From positions 15,358,501 to 15,422,500 of the forward strand of contig NC_068970.1 of the NCBI RefSeq assembly GCF_016808095.1: a DNA stretch of 64,000 nt, read 5' to 3'. The position numbers and the translations under genes are program-made. This DNA comes from Vigna angularis. Lineage: Eukaryota; Streptophyta; Magnoliopsida; Fabales; Fabaceae. Of the stretch, positions 1 to 15,000 are shown piece after piece; the first letter of the stretch is position 1, and each line of letters begins with the position of its first letter. The notes beneath the pieces were generated by a model. The model saw nothing but the letters and a program-made list of their open reading frames with translations, did not search any database and was not told the DNA's origin.

Positions 1-364
1 ATATGGTAATAGTGCCAAACTGCCAATATTGATATTTAATTGTTTTAAAATTAAAAAAATTTACAATTTAATAATTTATTTTCTTATTTTGTGAAATTAT
101 AATTTAAATTTTGTTTCGTTAAAATTTTCATTTATACAAATTTAAATATTTTGAATTCTTTTGAATTATAATAAAGAAGAATAATTGTACATTTAATTTA
201 TATTAATATTTTAAATTAACATAAAGCCTTGCTATATTAGTTTTATTTTTCTTATAGGAAACCCACATAAATGGAACGGAGGAGTGTGGGGGCAATAACG
301 AGTGACAAAAGAGCAACCATTGGTGAAGCAGCAAAAGAAAGATTGCCAAAAACGCAGCGTTTGA
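1..364. other. AT-rich upstream region of the YbaK-domain gene
   Basis: No coding sequence is visible. The stretch is A/T-rich until about 250 and then becomes more balanced toward the start codon at 365, as expected for a promoter and 5' leader. I see no convincing TATA box. Confidence 0.4.
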
Positions 365-492
365 ATGCGAATGGAGGAAGCCCTTGCGGAGCTGGAGCGA
401 GTCCAAACCCAGCTCCTGCAACGCATATCCAAACTCGAGCATTCTTATCTTCCTTCATCGCTTTCTCAAAACGACACCGTTCACGACGCTGG

Positions 493-527
<35 letters not shown>

Positions 528-3500
528 TTGCTCGCCTCTCCTCCATTTTGCGCAGCAACGGCGTTCCCGAATTCTCCTTTAAGAGAGTCCCTTCTGATTA
601 CTACGATTGGCCTCTCGAAGCCCGTCGCGACGCCCTCTCCGCCGCCTCAATCCACCATCTCTGCAAAAGCATCGTTCTCGTTAATACGCAAGCCCCTGCT
701 AACGTCGTCGATTGCACCAACCGCAATAATTCCAAGTATTACGTCGTAGTCGTTCAGGTTCCCACTCTCTTCCTCTCGCTACCTCCTTAACTTAGCTCTT
801 CCACCGCTTGCTTATGGAGATCGTTTGTTTCAGTACACTGCTCGCTTCAACGCCGAAGCTGTCAAGAATTTTCTGTATTCGCTCAACAATGGAAGTATTG
901 CGAAGAAGAAATTCAACAGTAAGAAGTTCCCTAGTGATGGACTATTCTTTAATTATTATAGCGTTGAATGAATTCCAGTTTAACATTGTGACATTGAGAA
1001 TTATATTCGTTTGTGGACGAATGGTTGAGTTGCGGCTAAACTAAATATATTGGAAACATCAATGTGGAGACTCTCGTGCTTTCCATATCGAACACTATCC
1101 AATTTGGTTGGTGTATTTGCGAAGTCGACAACTTTTTGGACATCTTAGCTGTTGTAGTTGACAATTTAATGAAGGAATTTTAAGGTAGAGTTGGTTTAAG
1201 AAGATTCCCCGCTAAATATGTGTATGATTCTTTGAAGCCAAGAAGGAGAAATGAGGAGTTGGTGGTAAATGGGATAGACAAGTACTTGTTTTGCAACAGT
1301 TTATAGTGTAGATTTTTCTACTTACTAAAAGTTTAAAATAATTCAGAATTGATGACAGCGACCAAAGCTGAGTATAGTTTTAAAATGATAAATGTAATTG
1401 AAGGTAGTGATTCCGAATTGGTTGGATTTTTGCAGAAACGAAATTTGAAGTATTCTCTTAAGGTGTTGGACGGTCTGAATGAGTTGTTGGGTAGGACTGT
1501 GTTGAAGCAATTCTTAGATTTGTGAGATAGGTTGTTGGCGTAATTAGAACACTGCTAAGGTTAAAATTCCTGTCTTTGGATGAGAATATTTGATTGGCTT
1601 TAACTTAGTTGTATGTGGGTTTGATCTTATTCAAATTTTGAGCATGGACTTTACATACAGGTGGTAAGATCCTAAAGGTGCTTTAATTACTCCTTATGTT
1701 TGAAGATGGTCTTCTCATTGATGAGAGGGGAATATCCACCTGCAAAGATTTTCCAACATTCAAGTGAGTAAGAAAGTTAGGATCTATTATATGAGAGTAA
1801 TCATCAAGTATCAAGTGTGAAGTGAGTATCCTTTGACGGAGTATCCGATACTCTTATATTTATAAGATCAATATACACTGTGGGTCTATGTCTCTATTAG
1901 AATAATACTTATATGGGAGAATAATAACAATCTAATAAATAATAACAGGCCCAAATAGGTGTAGGTTTGGGCTACTTCATAATGAATCTCTAAATGACCT
2001 TATTAGGCCGTGCACTTAATATGCCTTTTAGGCCGGGTAGGAACAGTGTCTTTGTTGGTGCACGAGAGCTGTCAAGTTCAGTGCATGAAAAGTTTTAATT
2101 TTGGGACCATCAGGCAATTGTAAATGCTCCCTGGCAAGAGATGAAGTAAATATTCACAAGGATTGAAATAGTCTTTAATGTACTACATCATCTCAATTTT
2201 CTACATTGAACTTCTACAAACTGCAGTAGATGAGATTGCATTGAAGCTGGGCCAGAAACATTTGACCATTTAATGGTTGTTACATTGAAATTCTAACTAC
2301 TAGATATAAGAAGGAAAGTTTTAAGACGAAGTGAAAGGCAATTCACACTTATTGATAACCATCACTTCCTAGAATCACTTTCCTGAAATATATTTTCTCC
2401 ACTTGAAAATCTCTTTTATTTATAATCTGTGTTCATGTGGTAATGCTGTCTCCCGTGGTTAATCTTTTCTTTTCTATCTCTTTCATTAAATATTCATGGA
2501 AAATTTTCTTATTCTTTATTTTCCAATCATTTTTAAGCGTTTGGTAATGATATCTATAACTTGCTATTGCTTGGTTGGAAATAGTTGTTGCTAATTTGTT
2601 ATTAATTATGCAGTGAGGCTAGCTCCTGAGGAGACATCAATGGAATTAACTGGATATGGGCACAATGCAGTGACTTGTATTGGCATGAAAACAGACATTC
2701 CGGTAAGACTGGACATGTGGAGTAGTATAGGATCCTTGTGATATATAGGCACTGAAATATTTCATCATGATAATAAACCCAAAATAAGTGCTTATTCACA
2801 CTGTTAAGAGTAGTATGCAACATCTTTTTGTCATGCATATCAGCACATGAATTGATGAATACAGACAATGATCAGTTGGTAAAATAGCATAAAATTTGAA
2901 ATGGATTTTTTTTTGGTTTGCTCTTTTGTGATTCATGATCTCCTCATAGTCATGGTATTGATTATTGCATGCTCCGTTGACATAAATTTTTCCTGATATG
3001 TGATTGGCATATTCGGCCAATGTCTTGGACTAGGACATAAACGTGCTTTTAGGTTGTCGACCAACAGTGAGCAGCTTCTTTTGCTTTACCCTAGCATATT
3101 GGTAGAGGGTCCATCTTTTTCAAGCAGTTTCACTGTTTTGTAACTCTAAATATTTCTCTCTGTGTGTGCCACTGTATCTGAAAACAAAGTCCACAGTGAC
3201 AGGAGAAAGTATGTAATTTTTAGGATGTGGTTAATAGTTGACCCTCAGTATTGATTGTCTATAACCCTTAACACAACTTTATGGTTTCCACGTCAATAGA
3301 GCAGTCTCCAAGAACAAATCACAAATGCACTAATTTATGTAGCTCTACTTATCTTGCCATAGTGCCAACTGTTGGGGGAAGGTTGTTCTTCACATTATCT
3401 CAAGTGTTCATTTCTAAATTATGGCTAGGGTTTTGTATGTCCAAGTCAGACTTTTATTATCACCTACCCTAAAATTCCTTTCGCAAGTTTAAACTATAAT

Positions 3501-4674
3501 TTCAATCCATTTCAAGTGCGTGCTGTATGGATTTTTTGTTGCATTGGTACTAGAATTCCATATTGGTACTTCAAACAGCAGAAACTGGCAAAACACCCCA
3601 ACTGTTGTGATTCTATCCAATGTGTCCTTATGTGATGTTATAGTGTAATTTGGTCCCTTACACCTTAGATATCCCATTTGAACACAAGGCATAAATTATG
3701 TCCGATAGATACCCAAGAAACAAGGAAGTGGATACGCAGTGTGATGGTAGGAAGATGGAAATATCAGTTCTGTAGGTGATTATAAAAGCGAAATGGAAAT
3801 TCAGAAGAAAAAAAATTGATAACCTAGGCATTTCCCATATCTCTCCCACTCACAAATTCTAACTGAATTCCCTTCCGCGTATTTCCCTTTGAGAGGCATA
3901 ATTTCTCCTATGCCTACGAAAAATGTTTAAGTTGACTTAGCATAACAAATAAGATCAATATTTCATATTGATTCTTCTATGCACGGTTATATATTTTTGC
4001 AGTCTTGATCAAGAGGTTCAAAGACATCATCACCATTACATGGGAGGGGCCAATCTCATTTAGATTAAATCACGCATATCGACATAGTAGTCTATATTTA
4101 TTGTCTCAATTGACAATTGTACGTGACTTAAGGGATTTAAAATAATGTTATGATTTTATCCAATAGTCATACAGTTGATATCGTCATTGAAATTGATATT
4201 CTATAGACCTTACTACGTTCATACACTTGATATGCGTCATACTCTAGTAAACAACATTGATATAAAATAAACTAGTATGGTCAACACAAACTTGGCCTCA
4301 GGGAATATACATGAACATTTAACCAGATTGGAATTAAGAGAACTGAACTTTTTGTCCTTGAGTATAAGTACTGAGGCATACCTTGTCCACTAATTAATTA
4401 AAGCATTTCTTCCGTTACAATATATTCAAAATATTATTTCTTTCTCTTTTACTGTATAGTGGCATGATGGCTTGTGTATTGATGCATTCAACTTGTTCCT
4501 TGGTTGATTAGATATTTTGGGTTATTTCAGGTGATTTTGGATGAGGCAATTGTAAAGCTAACTCCAGATTTCTTTTGGTTGGGTGGTGGTGAGGTTGATC
4601 TGAAGCTAGGGATCCGAACATCTCAATTGATCAAATTTATCAACCCCTTCATTGTCAACTGTAGCAGTAATTGA
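365..4674 (+). CDS. YbaK/aminoacyl-tRNA synthetase-associated domain protein (At4g16510-like), 4 exons, 236 aa
   Basis: Four exons join in frame: 365-757, 834-918, 2614-2702 and 4531-4674, all with GT..AG introns and phases that fit (711 nt). The first ATG (365) is followed two codons later by a second one at 371 in the same frame; MEEALAELE from the second start looks like the usual family start, so either may be used. Residues 1-30 look like a short helix, 43-54 are an Asp-Thr repeat, and the YbaK-like domain follows (LCKSIVLVNTQAP near 100, then YYVVVVQYTARFNAEAVKNF, LTGYGHNAVTCIGMKTDIP and FFWLGGGEVDLKLGI). YbaK-type domains bind tRNA 3' ends or free aminoacyl-tRNA and can hydrolyse mischarged tRNA; whether this plant branch does so is not known to me. 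Introns 2 and 3 are long (about 1.7 and 1.8 kb). Family assignment is by recall of the Arabidopsis protein. Confidence 0.88.
493..527 (+). repeat. In-frame hexanucleotide repeat CACCGA in exon 1
   Basis: Five full CACCGA units plus a partial sixth. In the reading frame of the YbaK-domain gene they encode alternating Thr and Asp (about residues 43-54). Being a multiple of three, changes in copy number would lengthen or shorten the protein without shifting the frame. Confidence 0.9.
919..2613 (+). other. Large intron 2 of the YbaK-domain gene, with coding-like and repeat-like debris
   Basis: The intron is much less AT-rich than the flanking intergenic DNA. A stretch near 1180-1310 reads open on the + strand (RRFPAKYVYDSLKPRRRNEE and beyond) and another near 1350-1530 includes ELVGFLQKRNLKYSLKVLDG, but both are soon interrupted by stops. 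The segment around 1690-1960 resembles the end of a dispersed plant repeat. I cannot name the source of either. Confidence 0.35.
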
Positions 4675-7042
4675 TTTTGTCGAGGAGACTGTGGTCACGA
4701 TAATTTAGTTTACTGGGAGAATGTGGTCACCATTTTCAGCCTTCCATTTTTGGTTTGAATATTATTTGAAATATTGCCCCGTCAGGACTATATTGATTCT
4801 TTTATAGCTAAGTTTTGTGGTTTAGTTAAAACATTAGATATTTGAATGCAAACAACGTCATGGGTTCATGTTTTATGTTTGTTGAAAGTCAGCAATATAA
4901 TCAAAGAGGAACGATAAGTTTGGCTTTACGATTATGATCGGATAATTTCATATCACGATAGTGACGGTACAGGCCACATTGATGAATGTCCAAACGAATT
5001 TTTTTCGAGTGTAACAATTGGAGAGGAGATGGTGACCCTGAAGTTTTAGATTGCAGTAGGAGTGAAAGGATAAACGATTGGAAATTCAAGTATAAGTCTA
5101 AGTCTAACACTAAATAGAAATAAAAAAGAATAGAGCATTATGTAAAGGTGAAATACCATTGATCTTGTCATAAGATTTTGGGTAGAAAATGATCTTTAAT
5201 TCTTTGTATGGTTGGATTTATATCTTATTAGTGTTTTTATCTCTTCTCAATAGATCAATTATAAACATCAATCTACCTACTAAACAAGCATTAGAACTAA
5301 ATTAAAGTTTATGCATAACTAAAAATTATTATAAATTAATTTAACTTAAAAATTATTTTATTTTGTATTTTCTTCTCTTCTTCCACTCAGCCTTCGTATT
5401 TTCATATACTATGCATAATCCATTATATGTGCTTGAAGCTACGGTTTATCCTGCTCAAAGTTGAAGTAAACTTTAAGTTGCTAACATTAAATGGATACAA
5501 TTTAGAAAAGTAAGACGGAATAAAGAACAAATAAAATTTTAAGAGTGAGATGTTAAATTAGAGTGATCAAACATATGCCTCTTTTTAAAAAAAAGTTTTG
5601 GTGCATAAAAATAATTCCTTGAGAATATTTTATTAAAATGAATTTAAATTCTATTACAGGACAAATGTAGAATAATTGTTCAGTTGCGAATAAGATTATA
5701 ATTAACCAAGAAAAATAAAAAAGAACAGCACACAGTTTTTGGTTAATGATTTATTGATTTGAGTCTTCGAAAAGTTAATACTCCCACGTTGTTGAAGAGT
5801 GATTACAACCACCTTCTGGTGTACAAAAGGTTGGAGGACTAACACCCTTCCCTCACGGAGAGTGTCTTCCTCGTTTACCTTGATTAAGATCATATCCTTC
5901 TTAACATCAAATTTGTCTCATATCTCTCCTCATCTTCGATAATCTCATATCACCTTGGGGACCAAAGCGGATACATCGTATCCTTATTACGAGAATGCAA
6001 TGAATAGGGATTGTTTTGTGAATTAGGTAAAAAGATAAAAAATAATAAGACCTATTGATTTTTTTTCACCAATTTCAACTAATATAAAGTGAGGTTCATT
6101 GTTTAAGTTCATCGCTCGTACACGTAAACAATATCCACCACTAAACCAAAAGTAACTTTCGGTGGCAATTATTGTGGCTTTTAAAATAATTATTGCTAAA
6201 ACATTTACCTACCGTTAAATCAAGAGCGTCTGGTTTATTCAAGATCCTCCTCCTGTGGATATATTGGGGCTTCTATGCGAGTGCTACGTTTCTTGGTCAG
6301 TGGTAGCTTGTTTCAGTCTTTTTCTTTGGATATACCAAAGGCACATGATTACTCGAGTTACAACCATCTTTTCCCAGAGAAAGAAGAACTGGATTCAAGT
6401 TCAGCATCATTGTGATCTGGTTGTGAATAGACCTAAAAATCAGTTGCCTTCACGACGAAAAATGTGACAGGTCTCCAAATGAGATTCCAGATTTCTTAAA
6501 AACTCCAGTTCCCTACCTCAAGCCCTTTCCAATTTCCTTGGTTCACCTAAAATATAAATTCCAGTCTACTATAAAATTGAGACAAACTCTGCCAAATAAT
6601 GATTGCTGACTCAACAATGCGATCCTCTTCCAAATAAAAGTTTAGAAAATTCATGCAAAGAAAATTCTATTTATACATAAACTAAGTTTAACTCTAAAAA
6701 TTTATTTTATTTTTTTCTCTCCTATAAATCTGTACAAAAGATTTCGTTCAAATGAGTCTTATCTCTACATTCCCTGATCGAAACACTAAACTACTAGAAA
6801 CTAACAATTCAGAATTAACACAAACATCCCACATAAGCAAAATGAACAACCGAGAAAAGAGTTGCAATAATGAAAGGGAGGAAACCTTTTTAACATTAAC
6901 AGGTTCTTCTTAGAATTTATATACAGCTGTACATAGTATTGAGAGCAATGTCGTTTGATATCGAGTACCGATACAAATTTATGAGAATGGTCAATGACGA
7001 AGCAATCATTATCAGATTATTATAGTGCCAATCTTTAAAATG
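4675..7042. other. Intergenic region between the YbaK-domain gene and ATG8
   Basis: Holds the 3' UTR of the YbaK-domain gene and, at its right end, the 3' UTR of ATG8; the two genes converge. Short open stretches near 5702-5893 (-) and 6255-6467 (+) show no recognisable family and have no start or splice context, so I do not call them genes. Confidence 0.4.
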
Positions 7043-9555
<2,513 letters not shown>

Positions 9556-10195
9556 TCTTCCTGGAATTACCAACAAATGGAAAGTTAATAAAAAATAAGA
9601 TGGTACACCGTCCATTCTTCAGATAAAGGATAAATAATTCGATAATCGCTCAAAATAAATAAATTAAAAAACAGAGTTTATAATTGAATAAATAATAAAG
9701 GGGTATGGTTTAGAGATAAGAAATAATAACAAACAGCAATAATCACAAAAACCAAGATGAAGATTGAGAATGGACCTATACCTAAAGTTCTTATTTAACA
9801 AAAAGTGTATGCAAGGAACAATAATCTTCACCATATGATGTGAAATTAAAAATAGCCCTAACTTTCAGATAACTATTTTTATGGAATTTCCGATCATCAA
9901 CTCTTACTTGAATTTAGGAAAAGAGAAAAACCTCAGATTGCAGAAATCTTTCCTTAAAAAAGCAGGGAAAGAGATACAAAGCGGTTCTGATAATTTACTT
10001 TTATCAGCGAAGAAATTTCTTGACCGATTAAATTTTTTTTGGAAGCTCAACCTCAAGGCTTACGAATTGGATTGTATATGATTGAGAAAACTAAACCTCG
10101 TTAAGACGATCCAAAATTAGAAGAAAATCAACGCTGCGGTTTCTTGCTAACAACTCCAATAAGGCTGTGTTTGCTTCAACAAACTAAATATATCG
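9556..10195 (-). promoter_or_regulatory. Probable ATG8 5' leader, leader intron and core promoter
   Basis: Plant ATG8 genes often carry an intron in the 5' leader. Here a possible acceptor (CCAG) lies about 6 bases upstream of the ATG, and a possible donor (GAG then GTTTAG on the minus strand) lies near 10096, which would leave a leader exon around 10097-10160. A TATA-like TATATTTA occurs at 10185-10192 on the minus strand. All of this is inference without transcript evidence. Confidence 0.35.
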
Positions 10196-10230
10196 CTTCT
10201 TCTTTCCTTTCTTTGGTTCTCTTTCTCAAC

Positions 10231-13176
10231 TATTCCTATCGTCATCTTATTTTTTATATACTTATATACCAAATAATATAGTAATTTTATATTCACATAA
10301 TCTCATATTTTTTCCCTTCCGGTCTTAACTAAAACTCTTCTCGTGAAGAATAAATAAAAAATATATTACCAGAACATGTTAATATTATATTATTTAATGT
10401 TTTTCTTTATCATAATCTCATTTAACTTTAAAGATGTTTACACTATTAACTAAATGGATATTTTATTAAATATATTTTCTAATAAGTGTAGTGAATTCTA
10501 GAAAGCAAAGTAGTTATCAAATGTTATCGATTCTAAGGTAAATTGAAGATATACTAAAATGTAGGGGTGAACAAATAGAACTGAACTGTATATACTATTA
10601 AAATTTATATTGAACTAAAAACTAATTTGTCTAAACTGAACTGTTTTTTGTTTTATCAAACCGGCCTGAAGTGAATTATACTAAATTGTACTAAACTACA
10701 ACTGAACTGAACTACTACATATACTAATTTTAAACTGAATTATACTATTTTTAAACTGAATTATACTAGTTTTTAAACTGAATAATATAACCATACATGT
10801 TCTTTTTAATTGAAATTTATTTTAATATTTATTTTACAAATTAACTTTTTAATTATTTGATATTATTATTTTCTATTTTATTTATATTTCTTTTATTATT
10901 ATATAAGTATAGAAATTATTTTATTTTTTATTTATATTTATTTTGTCATGAATATTATTTTACTTTTATATTTATTTTTTTAATTTTTTATTTATATTTT
11001 TTTAGTTTTATGTGTGTATAATATTTTATCTTTTTATCTACTTATTTTATTTTAAAAATTTTTTATTTATATTTATTTTGTTGCCTCATAAAATTGTTTT
11101 ATTAATCAATTATTTATTATTTATATTTTATTATGTAAAAATTAAACTAATATTTATTAATTATTATAATATAATAAAAGATGATACTAGAAAAGTTACT
11201 CTTAACAAACGTTTGTTAATTTTTTTGTCATTTGATATTTCTATAATATTAATTATTTTTGCTATATTACTATTTTTTATGATATTTTATTATATAGTCA
11301 TTTAATAAATTTAACGTTAAAATATATATTTTAATTTTAGTCTGTAAAATAATATCATTTAAAAATAATAATATTGATATTTAAGTTAAAGTAAGTTAAT
11401 TTTTAAAATAAATAGTTATTTTAGTGTGTGCGCTTACACACATTTTAATATCATTAAAAGTTTTTTTAACATATTTTTACATATTTAATAAAATGTTAAA
11501 GAATATAATATATTTAAAGTATTATATTTTTTATACAGTCTTTTTTTCTTTTATGATTTCTATTACTTAATCATTTAATAAAATTAAATTTAAAAAAATA
11601 TATTTTACTTTTATTACTTAAAATAATATTATTTAAAAAGTAATATATGTTTATTGATAAAAAAATATAAAAATTTGTGATAAAAAATTATATTAAAAAA
11701 TTTATTATTAATTTTTTATTTGAACGGTTTCTTTTATTAATATTTTATTATTAAATAACGTTTTCTTGACAAGAAGAAACAGTTGAACGGGAACGAGAGA
11801 AGAAGAAAGAGTAGATACAATTCTCAAAGTTAACTGAATTAAAACTGTTATAAGTTCAGTTTTTAAAAACTAAACCATAGTATACTGAACTTTTAGTAAA
11901 AATGAATCAGTTTTTTTAAAATATAAAATAGTACCATTAACTATAGTGCAGTTCAAATCAGTTATTTTTGCCGGTTTACTAAAATGATAACATATAAATA
12001 TGTAAATCCATCACAAATTGATTTTATAAAATCAATAAAATATAAACAACACAAAAATGGAAATACATAGTTTTGAAAATTGACTCTATTCTTCTATGTT
12101 TCCCACTTTCCTTCTCTCTCTTTTTTTTTATTAATTTATCTTTTTTTTTTCCAGGATTCAAAATCCCTAATCCCATATTTGCATTTCACAATTTTCATCT
12201 TTCCCTTAGCAGTACAGCCTTGCATTAATTGTTCTTCAAAAGACTTTAATTAAACTCAGTCAACACGGGATGAAGTTTTGGTTTTTATTAAAAAATCCTT
12301 TTTCGAAGATTTTAATCCTTCATAAATGGTTTGTTTATATTTTTTTGGTAAAAGTATATCGTTGTTATGTTTTGGAGTCCTTCTAAATAGGTTTATCTTT
12401 ATGTTTATCTTAATTTTTTTCCCAGAACATGTTTTTGTGTTGAGGTTTTTTTGAACTTGTGATAAGGTATATATTTGCTGAGTTTTTGACACTTCTTTGA
12501 TTAATTTTAAACATTTCAATTGAGTGTTCAATAAGTTAAATTAAATTTTGGTATAAAATACATGTTTTTTTGCAATCTTTACAATTTGTTAACAAATTTT
12601 ATTTATCTAAACAAAATTGAATATTGACCATTTTTCCTCTTTATCTAGATTTTATTACTTAATATGAAAATTTAACGTTTTTATATTATTGTTATAAAAG
12701 ATAATTAAAGATAAAAACAATAATTTTGTTCGAGTTTAAAAAAATACACACAAGAATAATATGACACTTTTAATCTTAAATGAAAACAAAGATCAATTTT
12801 GTGAATATGGTCATGGGTTTTGTCCAACAAGAATGGAAACTAGTGATCATTCTTATGAAAAGAATCTTGATGTAAGACATTTTTTTTTATTTTTGAATTT
12901 TGAAAATAGTTTTGAATTTTGAATATTCTGAATTGAACCATTTTAAAAGAGATGATTTCTATTAAGAGGAGAAAAAGGCAAGGAAAATATATGGATATAT
13001 ATTAGCATTACCAATAATTATTGCAATCAATTTTCATCGAGTTATAACTTTACAATGATCTTTATTTAGTATTCTCAACCTTATTTTAAAAAAAAACATT
13101 TAATACACATATCATTGCTATTTAGGTCCATATCCAACATAAAGAGTTTTTAGCACACGACTCTTGTAACGCGTTG
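10231..13176. other. Very AT-rich intergenic DNA, with repeated CTGAA/TTCAG motifs
   Basis: Nearly pure A/T over long stretches, no supportable gene. Between about 10563 and 11970 a block opens with AGGGGTGAACAAA and many ACTGAACTG-type motifs. Similar motifs in opposite orientation (AGTTCAGTTTTTAAAAACTAAACC) appear near 11850-11960. That is the layout of a decayed foldback or hAT-type element with subterminal repeats, but I could not define its ends. Confidence 0.35.
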
Positions 13177-13422
13177 TCATTCCTTCATGCAATTGTACAC
13201 ATCTATTTCCTTAAATTCTTCAATTTTCTCTTCGAAACAAAACTCATCCATCGAGTTAACCCATCTAACACATAACGCATTTAAGACACTCCTACCGATC
13301 TTCACATTGTCATGCAACTCTAAAAATCAATCAAATGGTGTCTTTTGAATAAAGTTCCTCTGCTCCGGAGTCAATCCTTGATTTAAAGCACCAACTAACT
13401 TGGTTTTGAAAGAATGTCGCAC
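13177..13422 (-). pseudogene. Broken fragment of a transposon-associated domain (DUF1985-like)
   Basis: On the minus strand the sequence reads VRHSFKTKLVGALNQGLTPE, then QRNFIQKTPFD, a stop, and FLELHDNVKIGRSVLNALCV followed by RWVNSMDEFCFEEKIEEFKE, before a terminal stop. The pattern (QR.FI..TPF...L.....I.R..L..LC.RW) resembles the plant DUF1985-type domain found in Ulp1-protease-carrying transposons. One internal stop and no start or flanking exons make it a relic. The family call is from memory of the motif and moderate at best. Confidence 0.5.
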
Positions 13423-13527
13423 ACACAACTGCATAAAAAATAAACCTATCACGTTATAACAATGCAAAAATAAAATAATGAAAGGAAACAAGAAAAGGGG
13501 AAAAGGGAAATGAAAAACACGAAAGGG

Positions 13528-13840
13528 TATTAGAAAGTGGGCTTAAAGCCTAACTCAACCCCACAAAACCGACTCACCCTTCACACCGAGGTATAGACAT
13601 CTCGTGCATGATAGTAGAAATTGGATGGTCCGATAACGGTCCGATAGCGGGTGAAATAAAAGAATAAAATGCCCACTTAGAACTCGCTAGGATAGACTCT
13701 AACCATGGCTTTGATACCATATTAGAAAGTGGGCTTAAAGTCTAACTCAACCCCACAAAACCGATTTGTAAGATAAGGTTTGCACCTCACTTATATATTA
13801 TAATTTAACTTTATCTCTAGTCGATGTGGGACTTCCAACA
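13528..13840 (-). mobile_element. TRIM (terminal-repeat retrotransposon in miniature), legume family
   Basis: Direct repeats TTAGAAAGTGGGCTTAAAG begin at 13528 (left, truncated to about 48 bp) and 13720 (right LTR, 13720-13840, 121 bp, ending in CCAACA). Immediately left of the right LTR is GCTTTGATACCA (13708-13719); its reverse complement TGGTATCAAAGC differs by one base from the initiator-tRNA-Met primer site TGGTATCAGAGC. The element therefore reads on the minus strand. The flanks AAGGG (13523-13527) and AAGGA (13841-13845) look like a 5-bp TSD with one change. There is no coding capacity. The LTR sequence resembles a repeat I have seen often in Phaseolus, Vigna and Glycine. Confidence 0.85.
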
Positions 13841-14560
13841 AAGGAAAAAAGGGAAATAGGAAATGACATAGCAGAAATACCTTATTCTCATCATCGAAGT
13901 CAAAGAAGTTTTTTATTTCACAACCCACAACCCAAATAATGGAAAAGGGGAGAGGTGTCTCACCGGTGAATGTTGAATCAAAAAAACAAATTGTCCTAAC
14001 GAAGGAGGACAACGTCTTAACATTAATGATGATGAAAGAAATGAAAAATAGGTCATCGAAGGTTGATTCTCCAAAGAAGGTGAAGGTCCAAGAGAGAATT
14101 GAGAGATAACATGCAGATGAAAAAGAAAAGAGAACAAAGAGATGGAAAAGGAGAGAGAACAAAAATGAAAATGGAGGAAGTAATTTGGAAACGAAAATAA
14201 AAATCTTGTAAGCTTCTATGCCTTTCCACGTCACTATTTAAAATTATAAAAAATATTTCAAACAGGCCAATACATGTTTGACACATAGCCGTTGTCAAAA
14301 AATTATTAACTTTTAATTGTTAAGATATAACGATCCCTTAAAAACCATCTGAATTCATTTAGATGGTATTGGCCAATTTTGAATTGCCTCAATTTTTTCA
14401 GGATAGGGTAGAATTCCATTAACAAAAATTTGATAGTCTAAATAGCTAATATGTGTTTCACCAAAACTACACTTCTTATGATTAAGGATTAATAGTTTAT
14501 TTTAAGATGATTAGGGCTATATTTAAACACAATAAATGTTCCTCCCAAGACTTAGTATAA

Positions 14561-14564
<4 letters not shown>
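13841..14564. other. Purine-rich intergenic segment, no gene seen
   Basis: Between 13841 and about 14200 the plus strand is strongly purine-rich (many GAAA, GGAA and AGAGAG runs), so the minus strand stays open by composition alone. Serine/phenylalanine-rich conceptual products result. I see no family resemblance. Confidence 0.4.

Positions 14565-14654
<90 letters not shown>
14565..14654. repeat. (AT)45 microsatellite
   Basis: Uninterrupted AT dinucleotide run of 90 bases. Likely highly length-variable. Confidence 0.97.
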
Positions 14655-14656
<2 letters not shown>

Positions 14657-15000
14657 TAAAAAAAACAATATAAAATGCTTCAAATATTGTCTAAAAATAT
14701 CATTAATTGAGTTTTGAAATTAGTAAAGGCACTACTAAGGCAAAAAGGAAGAACTACCCACTCATATAACACAGTCCTAAAAGCAGATTTGTAAATATCA
14801 TATAGTTCCATATGATTCATCTAAAATATCTTCTATAAGATAATTGCTAGAACATTTAGTTTCTTAAAATCAGTATAACAACGTACACTACAAAAAGAAA
14901 AATGTAATTTATCTATGGATATTTATATATGGATTTTAATTAAGTATTACATACGGATTTTGCCACAAAATTTTACCGTAACAATTTGCTGGTTAAATTT

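Noticed and set aside
11012..11305. 97-codon plus frame
   Set aside because: Almost pure A/T DNA; the Ile/Phe/Leu/Tyr-rich product reflects composition.
13791..14298. Minus-strand open frames of 74-147 codons
   Set aside because: The plus strand is purine-rich there, which suppresses stops on the minus strand. The products are Phe/Ser/Leu-rich with no family resemblance; one frame also overlaps the TRIM LTR.
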